Source of the DNA: Methylomonas sp.
GTDB lineage: Bacteria; Pseudomonadota; Gammaproteobacteria; Methylococcales; Methylomonadaceae
Reading direction: 5' to 3'
DNA length: 15,306 nt
Assembly: GCA_026988195.1 (NCBI GenBank)
Contig: JALSLS010000271.1
Span: 1 to 15,306, forward strand
Below the pieces are notes generated by a model. That model was not told the DNA's origin. It saw only the letters and a list, made by a program, of their open reading frames with translations, and did not search any database. Within the stretch, counting starts at the first letter, position 1, and every line of letters starts with the position of its first letter. This document shows positions 14,461 to 15,306 of the stretch, in pieces. Both the position numbers and the translations under genes were made by a program.

Positions 14461-15306
14461 ATGTTACTATCTAATGAGAACATACACACATCTGAATTAC
14501 TAATTAAAATGTTGCCTGAAAACGCTGAACTAAAGCGCCAATTATTAATAGGTAAATCACGGCTTCTCGCTATTTTACAGCAATCCCCTATTGCCATTGC
14601 TTTTACAGACACCGACCTTAAAATATTAAAAACAAGTCAGGGATTTCAACAGCAGTTTGGTTATGATCAGGTTTATTCTCTATGTAACTTACTAAACCAG
14701 CCTTCAAGTAATATTTTTTGCAGCAAAGAAAACTGTCTTGCCACTTTAGAAAAAGAAGGAAGTATTAAATTTGAAGCTCAGGTACGCCATAAAAAAGGGC
14801 ATCGACTCTGGGTACGAATAAGCGGCTCTTTATTAGGCCAAGAAATATCAAAAAATGAAATATTATGGTTTCTTGAAGATATTAGCTCGCACCGAACAGA
14901 ACAAGAGCAACGAAAATTAGCAGAAACAGTATTTGAAGTATCGGGTGAGGCAATGGTTATCCTAGATGATAGAGGTAACCTAGAAAAAATAAACCCTGCC
15001 ATGCACCGTTTAATTGAATATTCAAAGTTAGAACTTCGTAGCCTATCTTTTCATGATTTATTTGTTACTTCTAGCAATCAAATTTCAATTAATAGCGTCT
15101 TTAGCTTAGTTAAAAAAGAGGGCCAGTGGAAAGGCCAGATAGAACTACGTAAAAAAAGTAGCATCACTTTTCCTGCACAACTTACTCTTAATTGTATCAA
15201 CCGTCCCAATGGTAGCGTCAGTCACTTTGTCGCTATACTTGCTGATATTTCTGAATTTAAAGCACAAGAAAAAATATTAATACATCGTGCAAATCACGAC
15301 CCTTTA
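14461..15306 (+). CDS. PAS-PAS sensor, probable GGDEF (diguanylate cyclase) protein, 3' end outside window
   Basis: An open frame of 282 codons runs off the window end. After a short N-terminal helix come two PAS domains. The first covers about 33-145 and ends LWFLEDISSHRTEQEQ. The second covers about 153-268 and ends VAILADISEFKAQEK. The last residues, LIHRANHDPL, are the usual lead into a GGDEF domain, so diguanylate cyclase activity, perhaps with a following EAL domain, is likely but not visible. No membrane segment or signal peptide is seen, suggesting a cytoplasmic sensor. The start is uncertain. The frame is open from 14395, with GTG at 14431, TTG at 14440 and ATG at 14461. None has a clear ribosome binding site, and ATG was preferred. 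It diverges from fsa across 181 bases holding no clear promoter. Confidence 0.85.
   Translation, partial: MLLSNENIHTSELLIKMLPENAELKRQLLIGKSRLLAILQQSPIAIAFTDTDLKILKTSQGFQQQFGYDQVYSLCNLLNQPSSNIFCSKENCLATLEKEGSIKFEAQVRHKKGHRLWVRISGSLLGQEISKNEILWFLEDISSHRTEQEQRKLAETVFEVSGEAMVILDDRGNLEKINPAMHRLIEYSKLELRSLSFHDLFVTSSNQISINSVFSLVKKEGQWKGQIELRKKSSITFPAQLTLNCINRPNGSVSHFVAILADISEFKAQEKILIHRANHDPL

Noticed and set aside
14322..14612. 96-codon minus-strand open frame
   Set aside because: It overlaps the convincing PAS-encoding frame on the plus strand and has no recognisable protein features.

Overview
The window looks like gammaproteobacterial chromosome of low to moderate GC content. Three things point that way: the gene order kdsA-eno-ftsB-ispD-ispF downstream of pyrG, the E. 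coli-like FsaA, and the Allochromatium-like flavocytochrome c. The dispersed repeats (ends GTAGGAGCG/CGCTCCTAC, CGTTCCCATGCTCTGCGTGGGAA-type elements and a REP) and the mix of sugar-phosphate and sulfide-oxidation genes would suit a methanotroph-like (Methylococcales) or sulfur-oxidising gammaproteobacterium. That placement is inference; no marker gene settles it.

Positions 48-7344, all on the minus strand, form one long housekeeping cluster. In transcription order it reads pyrG (CTP synthase), kdsA (KDO-8-P synthase), eno (enolase), ftsB (divisome), an inserted two-gene cassette, ispD and ispF (MEP isoprenoid pathway). The genes are nearly contiguous, with gaps or overlaps of -1 to 43 bp. 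The exception is the ftsB-ispD junction. There a palindromic repeat and two AT-rich genes intervene: an ABC/SMC-type AAA ATPase with Walker A, Walker B and H-loop, and a small protein with a DFIELKG motif like that of PD-(D/E)xK nucleases. This pair is the best candidate in the window for an undescribed system, plausibly genome defence.

Positions 7345-11247 hold rpiA, a BCP/PrxQ peroxiredoxin and the protein AMPylator selO, all on the minus strand, separated by repeat-rich spacers. The spacers carry a composite array with two direct repeats that differ but keep their hairpins, two copies of a 102-bp element, a 125-bp near-perfect palindrome just upstream of rpiA, and a REP-like hairpin.

Positions 11248-15306 carry an exported alpha/beta hydrolase (minus) divergent from a plus-strand pair, fccA (monoheme cytochrome c) and fccB (sulfide dehydrogenase flavoprotein, apparently a Tat-exported lipoprotein). 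These would oxidise sulfide in the periplasm. An 8-bp inverted repeat spans the divergent promoter region. Next come a convergent fructose-6-phosphate aldolase gene (minus) and, divergent from it, the 5' part of a PAS-PAS-GGDEF-type signalling gene that runs off the window end. rpiA, fsa and eno all act in central sugar-phosphate metabolism, but they are not an operon.
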